DNA of 64,000 nt from contig CALWNP010000002.1 of NCBI GenBank assembly GCA_944382835.1, forward strand, positions 42,096 to 106,095, in the 5' to 3' direction. Source of the stretch: an uncultured Gemmiger sp. (GTDB taxonomy: Bacteria; Bacillota; Clostridia; Oscillospirales; Ruminococcaceae). Positions 45,165 through 52,575 of the stretch are shown piece after piece; position 1 is the first letter of the stretch, and every line of letters starts with the position of its first letter. A program made the translations under genes and the position numbers. Under the pieces are notes generated by a model, which saw only the letters and a list, made by a program, of their open reading frames with translations, had not been told where the DNA came from and searched no databases.

Positions 45165-45235
45165 CCTTTGGCTCTCCTTTTCCGGGACGCAGAGGCGTCG
45201 CTTTCATCTTCCGGGCAGACATCGGCCCAGGATCG

Positions 45236-45264
45236 ATTATATCATATTTCCCGGGGGATGCCAA
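45236..45264 (-). promoter_or_regulatory. Sigma-A promoter of the glycan operon
   Basis: On the minus strand, TTGGCA (45264-45259), a 17-base spacer and TATAAT (45241-45236). It lies just upstream of the glycosyltransferase gene and should drive the four genes down to 38416. Confidence 0.82.
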
Positions 45265-45278
45265 CCGCGGACCCTCTG

Positions 45279-45707
45279 TCATTCCGCCCCGAAGGTGTAC
45301 CCCATTCCGCAGTAAAATTCGTAGGCTTTGTGGAGAAAATCCTCGGTGACGCAGAAGTAATCCGCCAGCTCGGCGGGGGTATCCCCCCGGCGCATCCGTC
45401 CGGCCAGCTCGGGGTAGGGGATATATTTCAGGATGGCCGCCTTGTCGGCCCGGTATTCGGCCTGGGCCTTGTCCTGGTAGGGGCTGAAGGGCTTGTAGAA
45501 GGCGCCGCTGACAAAATGTCCGTCCTCGTGGATCAGGGCGGTGCGCAGCTCGGCCTCGGTGTCAAAGCGGTCGCTGTCCACCCCCACAATCCGCCCTTCC
45601 TGCAGGGCCAGGCAGCGGTTGGCCCGCATGGGACATTCCAGCACCAGAATGTCCTCCTTTTCCAGTTCCCGCTGGGTTTGGCTCAGACTGTACGGTCCCT
45701 GTTGCAT
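45279..45707 (-). CDS. ImmA/IrrE-type metallopeptidase
   Basis: A 142-aa protein with the zinc motif HEDGH at about 60-64 in LIHEDGHF and a following YRADKAA helix that supplies the third ligand type. Family knowledge: ImmA peptidases cleave a partner Xre repressor to induce a target. The start at 45707 (MQQGPYS) has GGGGAG upstream; a longer frame overlaps the Xre gene. It follows that Xre gene directly, a typical pair. No integrase or phage genes are nearby, so a mobile-element origin is not shown. Confidence 0.83.
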   Translation of the reverse strand: MQQGPYSLSQTQRELEKEDILVLECPMRANRCLALQEGRIVGVDSDRFDTEAELRTALIHEDGHFVSGAFYKPFSPYQDKAQAEYRADKAAILKYIPYPELAGRMRRGDTPAELADYFCVTEDFLHKAYEFYCGMGYTFGAE

Positions 45708-45739
45708 CCCAGGCTGCTCCCCTTTCTTCCGGCCGGGGG

Positions 45740-46096
45740 TCAAAGGCGGCCCCGGTTGATCTCGGCCCGCAGCCGGATCAGGGTGGCGATGTCCGCCTTG
45801 TCGTCCTCGGTCAGATATTTTTTCAGATTTTCGTATGCGGCGATGGGCTCGTCCCGGATCAGCTCGTCCAGGTTCTGGGTCTGGCCGGGCAGCGGTTCCT
45901 CCCCGGCCAGCTGGGCCACCGTCACCCCGAAATACTCGGCGATGCGGGTGGCGTGTTTCAGGGTCAGCTGCCGGGTGCGGCCGGCGGCCAGCTCGGAGAG
46001 GGTGCTGCGGGGGATCTTGAGCTCCCGGCAGAGCTGGGTGACGTTGAGGCCCTGGCGGGCGCAGAGGGTCTGGATGGTCGCATACATATGGTTCAT
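45740..46096 (-). CDS. Xre-family transcriptional regulator
   Basis: A 118-aa protein with an N-terminal helix-turn-helix: NVTQLCRELKIPRSTLSELAAG (about 17-38), then AEYFGVTVAQL. The C-terminal ~45 residues are helical and may bind the peptidase or form dimers. The start at 46096 has AAGGAG upstream; the frame extends further without a ribosome binding site. It precedes the ImmA-type peptidase gene by 32 bases, so repressor and protease are probably one unit. Confidence 0.85.
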   Translation of the reverse strand: MNHMYATIQTLCARQGLNVTQLCRELKIPRSTLSELAAGRTRQLTLKHATRIAEYFGVTVAQLAGEEPLPGQTQNLDELIRDEPIAAYENLKKYLTEDDKADIATLIRLRAEINRGRL

Positions 46097-46252
46097 GATC
46101 GTTCTCCTTCGCGGGGCGGTTTCCAAATTTCTGTTCCTTATTTCAGAATACGGCGCTTCGCCGCCGCTGTCAAGGAGATTCTTCTTTTTCTTCTTCTTTT
46201 TCTTATCTTACCAAGGGAAGAGGGTGATAAAGCGGATTGTTGGTGGTTTGGG

Positions 46253-46512
46253 GAGCGTGGACCTCCACGAGGACGGGCGGCACCCGAAGGGGTTGGGCTT
46301 GTGGACCGCTGCGAGGGCGGCTGCCCCCCGAAGGGCTGTTCCTTTTTGTGACCAAAAAGGAACCGAAAAAGTCCCACCGTTTCGACGCGGTGGACGCCCG
46401 ACCAGGGTCTTTGACCCTGGACCCCTCAAAGGGCCCACCCTTGACGGGCCCTTTGAGCAAGGAATACCTTTTTGAAAATCAAGGGCATCCGCCCTTGATA
46501 ATCCTTCTCCAT
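46253..46512. repeat. Intergenic multi-hairpin repeat R2 (single half)
   Basis: A ~260-bp single half of the R1 family in forward orientation, with the nested stems GTTCCTTTTTG/CAAAAAGGAAC, CCACCG/CGCGGTGG, CCAGGGTC/GACCCTGG, CAAAGGGCCC/GGGCCCTTTG and ATCAAGGGC/GCCCTTGAT. It occupies the gap between the Xre gene start and the 3' end of the response regulator at 46602. A 14-bp AT palindrome (ATTATTATAATAAT, about 46575-46588) follows. No gene was found in 46127-46601. Confidence 0.8.
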
Positions 46513-46601
46513 GGGGGAAAGGGTACAACAACAGGCCGGCGGGGGAGTGGCGGCGCCGGCCTGGGGGAGATGGCTCTATTATTATAATAATGTAGGAAGG
46601 G

Positions 46602-47264
46602 TTACTCGGTGTCCTTGGTGCTCAGGCGGTAGCCCACCTTGTAGACGGTCTGGATTTCCCGGGTCAGGCCCAGCTTTTTCCGCAGCCGCTGGATGTGAAC
46701 GTCCACCGTGCGGGTTTCGCCCTTGTAGTCGTAGCCCCAGGCGATTTCCAGCAGCTTGTCCCGGCTCATGGCCAGGTCGCGGTTGAGCACCAGGGTTTCC
46801 AGCAGGGCGTACTCCTGGGGGGTCAGGGCCACCTCCCGGCCGTCCCGCAGCACCCGGTGGGCGGTGAGGTCCACACAGAGGTCCTTGAACCGGAACTCGG
46901 TGTTGCCCCGGTGAGCCCGGCGCAGGACGCTCTCCACCCGGGCCAGCAGCTCGAGGATTTCGAAGGGTTTGACAATGTAGTCGTCCGCCCCCAGGCCCAG
47001 CCCCCGGAGCTTGTCGGCCAGGGCGGATTTGGCGGTGACAAAGATCACCGGCTGGCTCTCGGGCAGCTTGGCCTTGACGGCGAAGCCGTCCATGCCGGGG
47101 AGCATGATGTCCAACAGAATCAGATCATAGGCGGTCTGCGACGCCATCTCCAGCGCCTGTTCGCCGGTAAACGCCTGATCGCAGAGATGCCCTGCCAGAC
47201 GCAGGTTGTTTGCCATCAGATCATTGACCGGGTGCTGGTCTTCCGCAATCAAAATTTTTGCCAT
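46602..47264 (-). CDS. Orphan OmpR/PhoB-type response regulator
   Basis: A 220-aa two-domain regulator. The receiver domain has phospho-acceptor Asp 52 (LLDIMLPG) with Asp 8-9 type acidic residues and Lys in DDYIVKPF. The C-terminal winged helix includes TPQEYALLETL and RTVDVHIQRLRKKLG. No histidine kinase gene is adjacent, so the partner is elsewhere. It lies on the same strand as pst genes but is separated by R3 and 560 bp. A -10 box (TATAAT, minus, 47331-47326) lies ~60 bases upstream of the start. Confidence 0.9.
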   Translation of the reverse strand: MAKILIAEDQHPVNDLMANNLRLAGHLCDQAFTGEQALEMASQTAYDLILLDIMLPGMDGFAVKAKLPESQPVIFVTAKSALADKLRGLGLGADDYIVKPFEILELLARVESVLRRAHRGNTEFRFKDLCVDLTAHRVLRDGREVALTPQEYALLETLVLNRDLAMSRDKLLEIAWGYDYKGETRTVDVHIQRLRKKLGLTREIQTVYKVGYRLSTKDTE

Positions 47265-47325
47265 AAACAGCTCTTTGCCTTTCTCACAATCGTTGTGGAA
47301 TCCAGAAGGAAAGAATGTACCATTT

Positions 47326-47331
47326 ATTATA
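47326..47331 (-). promoter_or_regulatory. Possible -10 box of the orphan response regulator gene
   Basis: TATAAT on the minus strand in an AT-rich leader, 62 bases before the start codon. No good -35 is seen at 16-18 bases, so an activator may be needed. The rest of 47265-47560 holds an imperfect GC stem (about 47391-47438) and A-rich sequence, with no gene. Confidence 0.45.
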
Positions 47332-47562
47332 ACGAGGCATGTATCGAAGTTGTTACAAGGATCTGGAAATTTTCACAATTTTCTTCCAAAACCAAACCGG
47401 GCCCCTCCGCACACACAGAGAGACCCGGCCTGGTTGGTATAGGAAAATAAGAGAATGGCAATGAAAAAGATGAAAAAAGAGAAGAAAAACGAGAAAAAGA
47501 GTGAAGAGGAAATGATAAAGAAAGAATAAAGGAATAAAAGGAAATAGAATTTCCTCAAATCA

Positions 47563-47822
47563 TAGAGAAGGATTATAAAGGGCGAAGCCCTTTATTTTCA
47601 AAAAAATGTTCCTTGCTCAAGGCCCCCGTCAGGGGTGGGGGCCTTGAGGGGTCCAGGGTCAAAGACCCTGGTCGGGCGTCCACCGCCTCGAAACGGTGGG
47701 ACTTTTTCGGTTCCTTTTTGGTCACAAAAAGGAACAACCCTTCGGGGGGCAGCCGCCCTCGCGGCGGTCATCAAGCCCCACCCCTTCGGGGGCGCCCCGT
47801 TTTCGGGCAAGCCTCCCGGCAA
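47563..47822. repeat. Intergenic multi-hairpin repeat R3 (single half)
   Basis: A ~260-bp single half of the R1 family, reversed on the plus strand. It starts at the stop of phoU (47826) and, read in phoU direction, has the same order of stems as R4 and R5 after their upstream genes. The stem CAAGGCCCCC/GGGGGCCTTG replaces CAAAGGG/CCCTTTG of other copies with compensating changes on both arms, so pairing is kept. Confidence 0.8.
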
Positions 47823-47825
47823 ATC

Positions 47826-48500
47826 TCAAACAATCTTCCGGGATTTGTGAACCCCAGTCTTCAGAAACTCCACCCACTCGGCCACATTCACCGCATGATC
47901 CCCCAGCCGTTCCAGATACTTGGTAATCATAAACAGATCCAGGGCGGTTTCGGCCTGGTTGGGGTTGGCGGCAATGTACTGGGCGATCTCCCCGCTGATC
48001 CGGGTAAAGGTCTTGTCGGCCACATCGTCCTTGGCGATGACCTGGGCCGCGGTGGCCAGATCCACCTGGACATAGGCGCCGATGGCCTCCTTGACCATGC
48101 CCAGCACATGGTCGCCCATCCGGTAGATGTCCTCCAGGGCGGTCTGGGGCACCTTGCTCAGGTCCCCCAGATGGAGGACGATCTCGGCAATGTCGGAAGC
48201 CTGGTCGGCAATCCGCTCGATGTCGGTGACCATCTTGAGGGCGGTGGACACCTTGCGCAGGTCGCTGGCCACCGGCTGCTGGCGCAGGAAAAGGGTGAGG
48301 CAGCGGTGCTCGATCTCATGCTCCACGGCGTCGATCTCGCTGTCCCGGGCGATGACGCTGCGGGCCAGCTCCACGTCCCGGTTGCGCAGGGCGGTCATGG
48401 CGCTCTCGATGGCGCCCCCCGCCGAATGCCCCATCCGGGCCAGCATGGTATCAAGCTGCATCAGTTCCTCGTCGTATGCTTTGCGGACACTGTATCCCAT
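47826..48500 (-). CDS. phoU: PhoU phosphate-system regulator
   Basis: A 224-aa all-helical PhoU with two repeated three-helix units. Landmarks are LMQLDTMLARMG at the start and the metal-binding-like DIERIADQASDIAE and LERLGDHAVNVAEW segments. PhoU restrains the Pst importer and the PhoR kinase when phosphate is plentiful. It is the last gene of pstSCAB-phoU, 16 bases after pstB. Confidence 0.93.
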   Translation of the reverse strand: MGYSVRKAYDEELMQLDTMLARMGHSAGGAIESAMTALRNRDVELARSVIARDSEIDAVEHEIEHRCLTLFLRQQPVASDLRKVSTALKMVTDIERIADQASDIAEIVLHLGDLSKVPQTALEDIYRMGDHVLGMVKEAIGAYVQVDLATAAQVIAKDDVADKTFTRISGEIAQYIAANPNQAETALDLFMITKYLERLGDHAVNVAEWVEFLKTGVHKSRKIV

Positions 48501-48516
48501 CTGTATTCACCTCGTA

Positions 48517-49269
48517 TCAGCCGAACCGGCCGGAAATGTAATCCTCGGTGCGTTTGTCCACCGGGGTGGCAAAGACCCGTTCGGTGGGGCCCATCTCCAC
48601 CAGCTCGCCCAGCAGGAAGAAGGCCGTCTTGTCCGAGATACGGGCCGCCTGCTGCATGTTGTGGGTCACGATGATGATGGTGTAATCCTTTTTCAGCTCC
48701 ATGGCCAGCTCCTCCACCTTGGAGGTGGAGATGGGGTCCAGGGCGCTGGTGGGTTCGTCCATCAGCAGCACTTCGGGTTCCACCGCCAGGGCCCGGGCGA
48801 TGCACAGACGCTGCTGCTGGCCGCCGGACATGCCCAGGGCGCTCTTGTTCAGCCGGTCCTTGACCTCGTCCCAGATGGCGGCGCCCCGCAGGGATTTTTC
48901 CACAATCTCGTCCAGCTTGGCCTTGCTGTGGATGCCGTGGGTGCGGGGACCGTAGGCGATGTTGTCATAGATGGACATGGGGAAGGGGTTGGGCTTCTGG
49001 AAGACCATGCCCACCCGCTTGCGCAGGACGTTGACATCCATCTTGTCCTTGTAGATGTCCACCCCGTCCAGCCGGATGTCGCCGGAGATGCGGCAGCCCT
49101 CCACCAGATCGTTCATCCGGTTCAGGCTTTTGAGGAAGGTGGATTTGCCGCAGCCGGAGGGGCCGATGAAGGCGGTGATCTCCTTTTCGGGGATGGAAAT
49201 GTTGATATTCTTCAGGGCATGGAAGCTGCCATAGTACAGATCCATGTTGGAAACTTCAAATTTGTTCAT
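48517..49269 (-). CDS. pstB: Phosphate ABC transporter ATPase PstB
   Basis: A 250-aa ABC ATPase. Walker A is GPSGCGKST, the signature is MSGGQQQRL and Walker B is [29 protein letters not shown] and the FQKPNPFP segment are typical of PstB. It powers phosphate import through PstA/PstC. It starts six bases after pstA. Confidence 0.95.
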   Translation of the reverse strand: MNKFEVSNMDLYYGSFHALKNINISIPEKEITAFIGPSGCGKSTFLKSLNRMNDLVEGCRISGDIRLDGVDIYKDKMDVNVLRKRVGMVFQKPNPFPMSIYDNIAYGPRTHGIHSKAKLDEIVEKSLRGAAIWDEVKDRLNKSALGMSGGQQQRLCIARALAVEPEVLLMDEPTSALDPISTSKVEELAMELKKDYTIIIVTHNMQQAARISDKTAFFLLGELVEMGPTERVFATPVDKRTEDYISGRFG

Positions 49270-49275
49270 CGTCTC

Positions 49276-50199
49276 TTACTTTCCTTTCGCAAGTTTGCCG
49301 GCAATAAAGCTGGACAGACTGTTGATGAGCAGCACCAGCACCAGCAGCACCACCGCGGTGCCATAGGTCTCGTTGACGTGCAGGCCCTCGCTGGAGAGCA
49401 GGTACATGTGGACGGCCAGGGTCCGGGTGGAGCTGAAGACGCTCTCGGGGACGGCGGCCACCGTGCTGGCGGTGTAGATCAGGGCAGCGGTCTCGCCCAC
49501 GATGCGGCCCACCGCCAGGATGACGCCGGAGAGGATGCCCGGCATGGCGCTGGGCAGCACGATGGTAAAGACGGTGCGCAGCTTGCCGGCGCCCAGGCCG
49601 AAGCTGCCTTCCCGGTAGGAATCCGGCACCGCCAGCAGGGCTTCCTCGGTGGTGCGCATGATCACCGGCAGCACCATGATGGCCAGGGTGAAGGCACCGG
49701 CGATGAGGGAGAAGCCCCAGTGCAGCTGGGTGACAAAGAAGAGCATGCCGAACAGGCCAAAGACGATGGAGGGGATGCCCTGGAGGGTTTCGGTGGTCAG
49801 ACGAACCACCTTGACCAGCTTGTTGCCCCGCTTGGCGTATTCCACCAGCCAGACCGCGGCGAAGATGCCCAGCGGGGTGGCGATGACCAGGGAGAAGGCG
49901 GTCATCAGCACGGTATTGATCAGCGCCGGCATCAGCGAGACGTTCTCGGAGTTGTAGGTCCATTCAAAGAGGCTGGGCTTGAGGTTGGGGATGCCCATGA
50001 CCAGGATGTATCCGATGAGGAAGACCAGCACCGCCACGGTGAGCAGGGCGGCGATCCGCACCAGCCACCGCATGACGGCAGCCCAGATCCGGGCCGCGGG
50101 GCGGTTTTCGTAGTTCCGGGCGGGGGGAATCATCCGGGCGCCGGAATCCGAGAGGGATTCCTCCCGGCCGTTGGCGGTCATCACAGTGGTATCAGGCAT
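49276..50199 (-). CDS. pstA: Phosphate ABC transporter permease PstA
   Basis: A 307-aa permease with about six membrane segments after a ~45-residue N-terminal tail. The EAA-type loop is in DSYREGSFGLGAGKLRTVFTIVLP. It pairs with PstC. The ATG at 50199 has GGGAG upstream and overlaps the pstC stop (ATGCCTGA), giving coupled translation. Confidence 0.94.
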   Translation of the reverse strand: MPDTTVMTANGREESLSDSGARMIPPARNYENRPAARIWAAVMRWLVRIAALLTVAVLVFLIGYILVMGIPNLKPSLFEWTYNSENVSLMPALINTVLMTAFSLVIATPLGIFAAVWLVEYAKRGNKLVKVVRLTTETLQGIPSIVFGLFGMLFFVTQLHWGFSLIAGAFTLAIMVLPVIMRTTEEALLAVPDSYREGSFGLGAGKLRTVFTIVLPSAMPGILSGVILAVGRIVGETAALIYTASTVAAVPESVFSSTRTLAVHMYLLSSEGLHVNETYGTAVVLLVLVLLINSLSSFIAGKLAKGK

Positions 50200-51094
50200 T
50201 TTTCTCCCTCTCTTTCACAATGCTGAAGCTCAGGTTGATGAGCAGGATGAAAACGAAGAGGACGACGCCGGTGGCGATCAGCGCCTCCCGGTGGAGGTCG
50301 GCGGCATAGCCCATCTCGATGACGATGTTGCTGGTCATGGTGCGCAGGCCCTGGAACAGCCCCTGGGGCATCCAGGTCTGGTTGCCGGCCACCATCACCA
50401 CCGCCATGGTCTCGCCGATGGCGCGGCCGATGCCCAGGATGATGGCGGAGAGCACGCCGCTCTTGGCGGCGGGCAGCACGGTGCAGAAAACGCTGCGCTC
50501 ATGGGTGGCGCCCAGCGCCAGGCTGCCCTCGTAGTAGCTCTGAGGCACGGCGTCCAGGCTGGTCTTGCTCACCGTGATGATGGTGGGCAGGATCATGATG
50601 CCCAGCAGCAGGCTGGCGGTGAAGAGGGACATGCCCTTGCCGTTGTTGATGTGCAGCACCTTGCGGACAAAGTCGGTCTTGAGCACCGACTGGATGGCCG
50701 GCACCATCACCACCATGCCGAAGAAGCCGTAGACCACCGAGGGGATGCCGGCCAGCAGCTGAACCGCCGGCAGCAGCACCTTGTTGACCTTGTCGGAGGC
50801 GAACCGGCTCATGTAGATGGCGGTGAGCAGCCCGATGGGCACCCCCACCACAATGGCCCCTGCCGTGACGTAGATGCTGCCCAGGATCATGGGCAGAATG
50901 CCGTAGACATCGTTGCCAGGTTTCCAGGTGGTGCCCAGCAAAAACTTCAGCGGGCCGATCTTGCCGATGGTGGGAAGACCGTTGGCAAACAGAAAGATGC
51001 AGATCAGCGCCACCGCCAGGATGGAAACGCAGGCGCAGAGGGTGAAGACCCACTGCATCACGTTCTCCCGGTTGAAGATGGATTTCGTTTTCAT
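50192..51094 (-). CDS. pstC: Phosphate ABC transporter permease PstC
   Basis: A 300-aa permease with six membrane segments. YYEGSLALGATHERSVFCTVLPAAKSG is the ATPase-contacting loop. The start at 51094 has GAGG seven bases upstream; a TTG at 51121 opens the frame but has no site. It overlaps pstA and follows pstS after a 160-bp stem-loop spacer. Confidence 0.94.
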   Translation of the reverse strand: MKTKSIFNRENVMQWVFTLCACVSILAVALICIFLFANGLPTIGKIGPLKFLLGTTWKPGNDVYGILPMILGSIYVTAGAIVVGVPIGLLTAIYMSRFASDKVNKVLLPAVQLLAGIPSVVYGFFGMVVMVPAIQSVLKTDFVRKVLHINNGKGMSLFTASLLLGIMILPTIITVSKTSLDAVPQSYYEGSLALGATHERSVFCTVLPAAKSGVLSAIILGIGRAIGETMAVVMVAGNQTWMPQGLFQGLRTMTSNIVIEMGYAADLHREALIATGVVLFVFILLINLSFSIVKEREKNA

Positions 51095-51162
51095 TCCTAT
51101 ACCTCGCTCTCGTTTATCCAAACCGTGAAAGCTTTGAAAGGGGTTGCGCTTTGAAGATTCCG

Positions 51163-51230
51163 GCGGCCCTGCGCCGCCCCCACAACAGGAAGCGGGATAA
51201 AGTCCCGCGGTTGCCCGCTCGCCTTATCCC
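51163..51230 (-). promoter_or_regulatory. Stem-loops between pstS and pstC
   Basis: The pstS-pstC spacer (51095-51256) holds a GGCGGC/GCCGCC hairpin (51163-51180) and alternative pairings of GGGATAA (51194-51200) with TTATCCC (51224-51230) or GCGGGA with TCCCGC. There is no T-run. Such hairpins commonly stabilise binding-protein mRNA so that PstS exceeds the permease; that role is inferred here. Confidence 0.5.
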
Positions 51231-51256
51231 GGTTCCTTGGTGGTTGATGTGGATGA

Positions 51257-52210
51257 TTACAGCTGATCCCAGGTGGTGGTCTCACCGATGTAGACGCTGC
51301 AGATCTGGTCCACCGTCATGTCGGTGATGGGGTTGGCCGGGTTGACCACAACCGCGATGCCGTCCTGAGCCAGAACGGTGCCCACAGCGCCCTCGCTGGT
51401 CTCGCTGTCCTTCAGCTCACGGCTGGCCATGCCGATGGTGTAGGTGCCGTCCAGGGCGCCGGTGACGCCGGTGGTGGAGTCGGTGGTCATGAGTTCGATG
51501 GTGGCGTTGGGGTTGACCGCCTTGTAGGCTTCAATCAGCTTCTCCATCAGGGGGCTGACGGAGGAGGAGCCGCCCACCGTGATGCTGCCGGAGGGCTGGG
51601 TGGAGGTGAAGGCAGCGGCGTCATCCGAGCCGATGTAGCCTTCCTCGGTGGCCAGGGCCTGGCCGTCGGCGCCCATGCAGTAGCCCAGGAAGTCCACGGC
51701 CACGGGGTCGGTGGGCTCGCCCTTGGTCACAATGTTGAAGGGACGGGCCAGGGTGTAAGTACCATCCTTGACGGTGGCGGCGGAAGGCGCCACACCGCCC
51801 ACGGTGACCGCCTTGACGCTGTCGTCCAGGCTGCCCAGGCTGATGTAGCCGATGGCGGTCTCGTCGTTGGCCACGGTGGTCATGACGGCGTTGGTGGAGT
51901 TCTGGGTGGCGGCAGCCATGGTGGTGCGGTCGCCGGAGTCATCCTCCACGCCGGTCAGCTCGATGAAGGCGCCGCGGGTGCCGGAGCCGTCCTCACGGGT
52001 GATGACGGTGATGGCCTGGGTGGCATCGAAATCCGAAGCAGCGGCTTCGCTGCCGGCGGTCTCGCTGGTGGCGGCGGTGCTCTCGGCAGCGCTGGAAGTC
52101 TCGGCAGCGCTGGAGGTTTCGGCAGCGCTGGAGCTTTCGCCGGTGGCGCCGCAGCCGGCCAGGCTCAGCGCCATGGCGGCGGCACAGATCAGAGCAATTT
52201 TGCGTTTCAT
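51257..52210 (-). CDS. pstS: Phosphate-binding lipoprotein PstS, with circularly permuted domain order
   Basis: A 317-aa lipoprotein: signal MKRKIALICAAAMALSLAGCG (lipobox LAGC), then a tether with ETSSAA repeats. The binding core starts with ITVITREDGSGTRGAF, which in classical PstS lies in the middle. Next comes LARPFNIVTK...FLGYCMG, normally near the C-terminus, then GSITVGGSSSVSPLMEKL, normally the N-terminus. It ends at GETTTWDQL, which normally precedes the VxxREDGSGT segment. All three phosphate-binding segments are present. The start at 52210 is fixed by the signal peptide. PhoP-box-like repeats lie upstream. Confidence 0.92.
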   Translation of the reverse strand: MKRKIALICAAAMALSLAGCGATGESSSAAETSSAAETSSAAESTAATSETAGSEAAASDFDATQAITVITREDGSGTRGAFIELTGVEDDSGDRTTMAAATQNSTNAVMTTVANDETAIGYISLGSLDDSVKAVTVGGVAPSAATVKDGTYTLARPFNIVTKGEPTDPVAVDFLGYCMGADGQALATEEGYIGSDDAAAFTSTQPSGSITVGGSSSVSPLMEKLIEAYKAVNPNATIELMTTDSTTGVTGALDGTYTIGMASRELKDSETSEGAVGTVLAQDGIAVVVNPANPITDMTVDQICSVYIGETTTWDQL

Positions 52211-52290
52211 AACCAAATCTTCTCCCTTTGTATCGTTGTTTTTTTGTGTTCTCTCGCTGCATCCGGGCCGTTCGCCCGGCTGCATGATGT

Positions 52291-52387
52291 ATTGTACCGT
52301 CTTTTTTTCCCCGTTTCGACCATGGCGCGGTACAGTTTCGGTAAAATCTTGGTAAGGCGATTTGCCCCAATGCAAAGTTTGTGTAAA
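52291..52387 (-). promoter_or_regulatory. PhoP-box-like repeats and -10 box of the pst operon
   Basis: On the minus strand, CTTACC (52356-52351), TTTACC (52345-52340) and TGTACC (52334-52329) recur at exactly 11 bases. A second pair, TTTACA (52387-52382) and TTTGCA (52376-52371), also has 11-base spacing. A -10 box TACAAT lies at 52296-52291 with a poor -35 (TCGAAA). The layout is that of a PhoP-activated promoter. Confidence 0.72.
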
Positions 52388-52440
52388 ATGCACGGATTTG
52401 TTCGCTCATTTTTTTACAAAATACCCGTTGGGCAGTCCAT

Positions 52441-52507
52441 TTTACACAGATTTTACAAATACTTTACCGCTGCTTGGTGTTCGACGGGAAAAGACATCCT
52501 TTATAAT
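52441..52507 (+). promoter_or_regulatory. PhoP-box-like repeats and -10 box of the Na/Pi-phoPR operon
   Basis: TTTACA (52441-52446), TTTACA (52452-52457) and TTTACC (52463-52468) recur at exactly 11 bases; a degraded fourth (TTGGTG) is at 52474. The -10 box TATAAT is at 52502-52507 with a weak -35 (TTCGAC, 52480). The last strong box lies 33-34 bases before the -10, as on the pst side. The rest of 52211-52575 is AT-rich with no gene. Confidence 0.75.
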
Positions 52508-52575
52508 AGAGGATGGTATAGGGTCGCCGGGCGCCGGATTGTGCCGGGCAGGCGGCGGAAAAGAAAATAAGAGAA

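Noticed and set aside
45279-46096. Remnant of an integrative element or prophage around the Xre-ImmA pair
   Set aside because: No integrase, relaxase, phage or attachment-site signs were seen on either side.
51257-52210. Frameshifted or misassembled pstS
   Set aside because: A single intact frame has a proper signal peptide and all binding segments; permutation explains the order better than an error.
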